Origin: an uncultured Chlamydiaceae bacterium
Lineage (GTDB): Bacteria > Chlamydiota > Chlamydiia > Chlamydiales > Chlamydiaceae
Direction: 5' to 3'
Length of the DNA: 6,869 bases
Assembly (NCBI GenBank): GCA_937884635.1
Contig: CALGBW010000062.1
Span: 1 to 6,869 of the forward strand
Shown here: piece by piece, positions 5,673-6,869 of the stretch
How positions within the stretch are numbered: position 1 is the stretch's first letter
How the letters are laid out: every line of letters starts with the position of its first letter
Program-made: the position numbers and the translations under genes
The notes under the pieces: generated by a model
Told to the model about the DNA's origin: nothing
The model's input: only the letters and a program-made list of their open reading frames with translations
The model's database searches: none

Positions 5673-6435
5673 AATACTCCTTGAATTTTTCTAGTCCGGC
5701 GTAGTCTGTGTCATGTAGTCGGTAACGACATAGATGATAATACCGTGTCAAAAGATCGATAGGGAGTTGAGTACGTTCCTGAGCTATGTAAAGCACATGT
5801 TGAGGATTTTGTTCAAAAACAGATAATGCGTTATCCAAAACTTCTTTCATATAAGGGATCATGGAAGTATCTGAAGAGAGTACAGTTGCAAATACAAAGG
5901 GGAGTTGGGTTGCTTCACTCCACACAGTTGCTAGGTCATAGGAGCGGTAAGGAGCAAGAGTAGGGTGGCGCAGAGCTGCGTCTCCTATGAGCAAAAGTCC
6001 ATCATATATATCAGACGGCAGCTGAATCAGATCTTGAGGAGCGTAGAAATCAATATCAGGACAGGGAAGGTCCCAGATGTAACAACAGAGAATCAGAAGC
6101 AGGATCAGGGAAGAACGACTGTCATGAGTAGCTGCTAAACGAATTCTTTCTTTAGGAGAGAAAAAGGATTCCTTAGCATATAGAGTAACACTCATAATTC
6201 GTTGGTAAGCAGCAATGCCAAAACCTTCTACCTGCGAAAAAGGATGGGATACGCCTCCAAAGGCTGAAGTTAATGCCATACGCAAATCACCCTTGATAAG
6301 CTTTTTTAGCAAAAATGCAGGGGGCTCAAGATCCAAGAGGATATCCTTTTTCTTAGCTAGCTCTAATGAAAATGGTAAGGCGTTAATATAGTTCACGCAG
6401 CCAAAGGCTAGACGTTTTTTGAGTTGGTAAGACAC
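5608..6435 (-). CDS. mqnA: chorismate dehydratase MqnA (futalosine menaquinone pathway)
   Basis: MqnA dehydrates chorismate to 3-enolpyruvyl-benzoate, the first step of the futalosine route to menaquinone, in the cytosol. The 275-residue product has the family pattern of a periplasmic-binding-like fold without a signal peptide: FGCVNYINALPF (11-22), MALTSAFG (53-60), HDSRSSL (104-110), LLIGDAALRHP (148-158), and YDLATVWSEATQLPFVFA (166-183). The start is a GTG at 6433-6435, supported by AAGGG at 6444-6448 and by the conserved VNY motif following closely. It overlaps mqnE upstream by 28 bases and ubiE downstream by 65 bases, so the three genes form one operon. The family also resembles ligand-binding proteins annotated only as hypothetical, but the neighbouring mqnE remnant and methyltransferase make MqnA the clear choice. 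Confidence 0.88.
   Translation of the reverse strand: MSYQLKKRLAFGCVNYINALPFSLELAKKKDILLDLEPPAFLLKKLIKGDLRMALTSAFGGVSHPFSQVEGFGIAAYQRIMSVTLYAKESFFSPKERIRLAATHDSRSSLILLLILCCYIWDLPCPDIDFYAPQDLIQLPSDIYDGLLLIGDAALRHPTLAPYRSYDLATVWSEATQLPFVFATVLSSDTSMIPYMKEVLDNALSVFEQNPQHVLYIAQERTQLPIDLLTRYYHLCRYRLHDTDYAGLEKFKEYYGKIQQEATYSAHVRRYSSNV
5677..5682 (-). promoter_or_regulatory. ribosome binding site of ubiE within mqnA
   Basis: On the minus strand AAGGAG lies four bases before the ATG at 5672. It supports the ubiE start even though this lies 65 bases inside mqnA, and suggests that ribosomes reinitiate or initiate independently within the mqnA message. Confidence 0.65.
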
Positions 6436-6809
6436 GGGATTCGCCCTTGTTTAAGAATTAAAGACTCCATTCCTGCTTGATCCATCTTTATCGTTTCACC
6501 AGAAGAAGCCATTTGGAATACTCGCTCTCCTATATGAGTAGAAGATAAATCATTGGCTCCACTGGATAAACAACGCAGTGCTTCGTCAATTCCTAGATAG
6601 TTCCAAAGAGCTTTAATATGATAGAAATTATCTAAGAATAACCGTGCTGCTGCAATAATCGTTGCTGGGAGAATGTGATGAGCACGAAGACTTTGCTTGC
6701 GGATTCTATTCCCCAGAGCATTATTCTGATCTGCAAATTTTAAATAATATTCAACAACAGCAGATAGAAGAACTAAAAAAGCAGATGAAGGCTTTAAAAG
6801 CATGGGCAT
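6408..6809 (-). pseudogene. mqnE: C-terminal fragment of aminofutalosine synthase MqnE, 5' part missing
   Basis: MqnE is a radical-SAM enzyme that makes aminofutalosine from the MqnA product. From about residue 24 on, this 133-residue frame matches the family's C-terminal part: RLFLDNFYHIKALWNYLG (56-73), SSGANDLSSTHIGERVF (82-98), and LILKQGRIPC (117-126), corresponding to LDN-x-x-HIKA-x-W, FGANDLDGT and I-x-x-AGR-x-P. A full MqnE has about 370 residues with a CxxxCxxC cluster; nothing like that is present. An in-frame TAA lies directly before the ATG at 6809, no ribosome binding site precedes that ATG, and residues 1-23 look like antisense of a plus-strand gene. True mqnE sequence therefore probably covers only about 6408-6740. 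The fragment overlaps mqnA by 28 bases. HIKA-x-W favours MqnE over the related MqnC. It is either a disrupted gene or a sequence-joining artefact. Confidence 0.7.
6444..6448 (-). promoter_or_regulatory. ribosome binding site deciding the GTG start of mqnA
   Basis: AAGGG on the minus strand lies eight bases before the GTG at 6435, within the end of the mqnE frame. It supports GTG as the true mqnA start. Confidence 0.6.
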
Positions 6810-6869
6810 TTAAACAGAAATATGAATTAAGCAAAGAAATAAAATATCTACAACGAAACATGGCATCAA
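6740..6869 (+). CDS. partial coiled-coil protein running off the right edge
   Basis: One plus-strand frame is open from 6659 to the end of the window. From about 6740 it reads as a clean coiled coil (IEELKKQMKALKAWAFKQ, then YELSKEIKYLQRNM), with hydrophobic residues at three- and four-residue spacing and lysine, glutamate and glutamine elsewhere. The minus-strand frames over the same bases are interrupted or rich in Phe, Leu and Cys, the usual look of antisense. Before about 6740 the open frame is merely antisense to mqnE. Only the ATGs at 6785 and 6860 could start it, and neither has a good ribosome binding site, so the piece is probably missing its own 5' end. I do not recognise the protein. 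Confidence 0.42.

Overview
The window reads as chromosomal DNA of a Chlamydia species, most like the C. trachomatis / C. muridarum / C. suis group. It is AT-rich and densely coded. It carries genes typical of that genus: a long GlyA with an internal insertion, a short-N-terminus ClpP, a DapF, a UPF0158 protein, and a UbiE-type methyltransferase beside futalosine-pathway menaquinone genes. The species was inferred from protein character only; no database search was possible.

Left part, plus strand (74-3467): ispF, glyA, clpP and dapF run in one direction with gaps of 50 and 16 bases and a 32-base overlap, so they are probably co-transcribed. IspF makes an isoprenoid precursor intermediate. GlyA makes glycine and one-carbon units, and its chlamydial form is reported to supply D-alanine. 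ClpP is the peptidase core of a Clp protease. DapF makes meso-diaminopimelate, and the chlamydial enzyme is reported also to make D-glutamate. GlyA and DapF together could therefore feed three unusual amino acids to the peptidoglycan stem peptide.

Middle (3468-4980, plus strand): an AT-rich spacer with a candidate promoter, a possible small membrane protein of 102 residues, and then a UPF0158 protein with an AT-hook-like motif, an acidic stretch and a basic tail.

Right part, minus strand (6809 down to 4977): an mqnE C-terminal fragment, mqnA and ubiE/menG overlap one another and form a menaquinone operon (futalosine route plus the final methylation). This operon converges on the UPF0158 gene. 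The two stop codons overlap in the loop of a perfect 11-bp inverted repeat that looks like a bidirectional terminator.

The most unusual point is the right edge. mqnE homology stops near 6740, a stop codon closes its frame at 6810-6812, and the remaining bases to 6869 instead read as a coiled-coil protein on the plus strand. This looks like a rearrangement breakpoint or an assembly chimera that removed the radical-SAM part of mqnE. Apart from that junction the window is ordinary conserved core genome; no mobile element, CRISPR array, tRNA or rRNA was seen.
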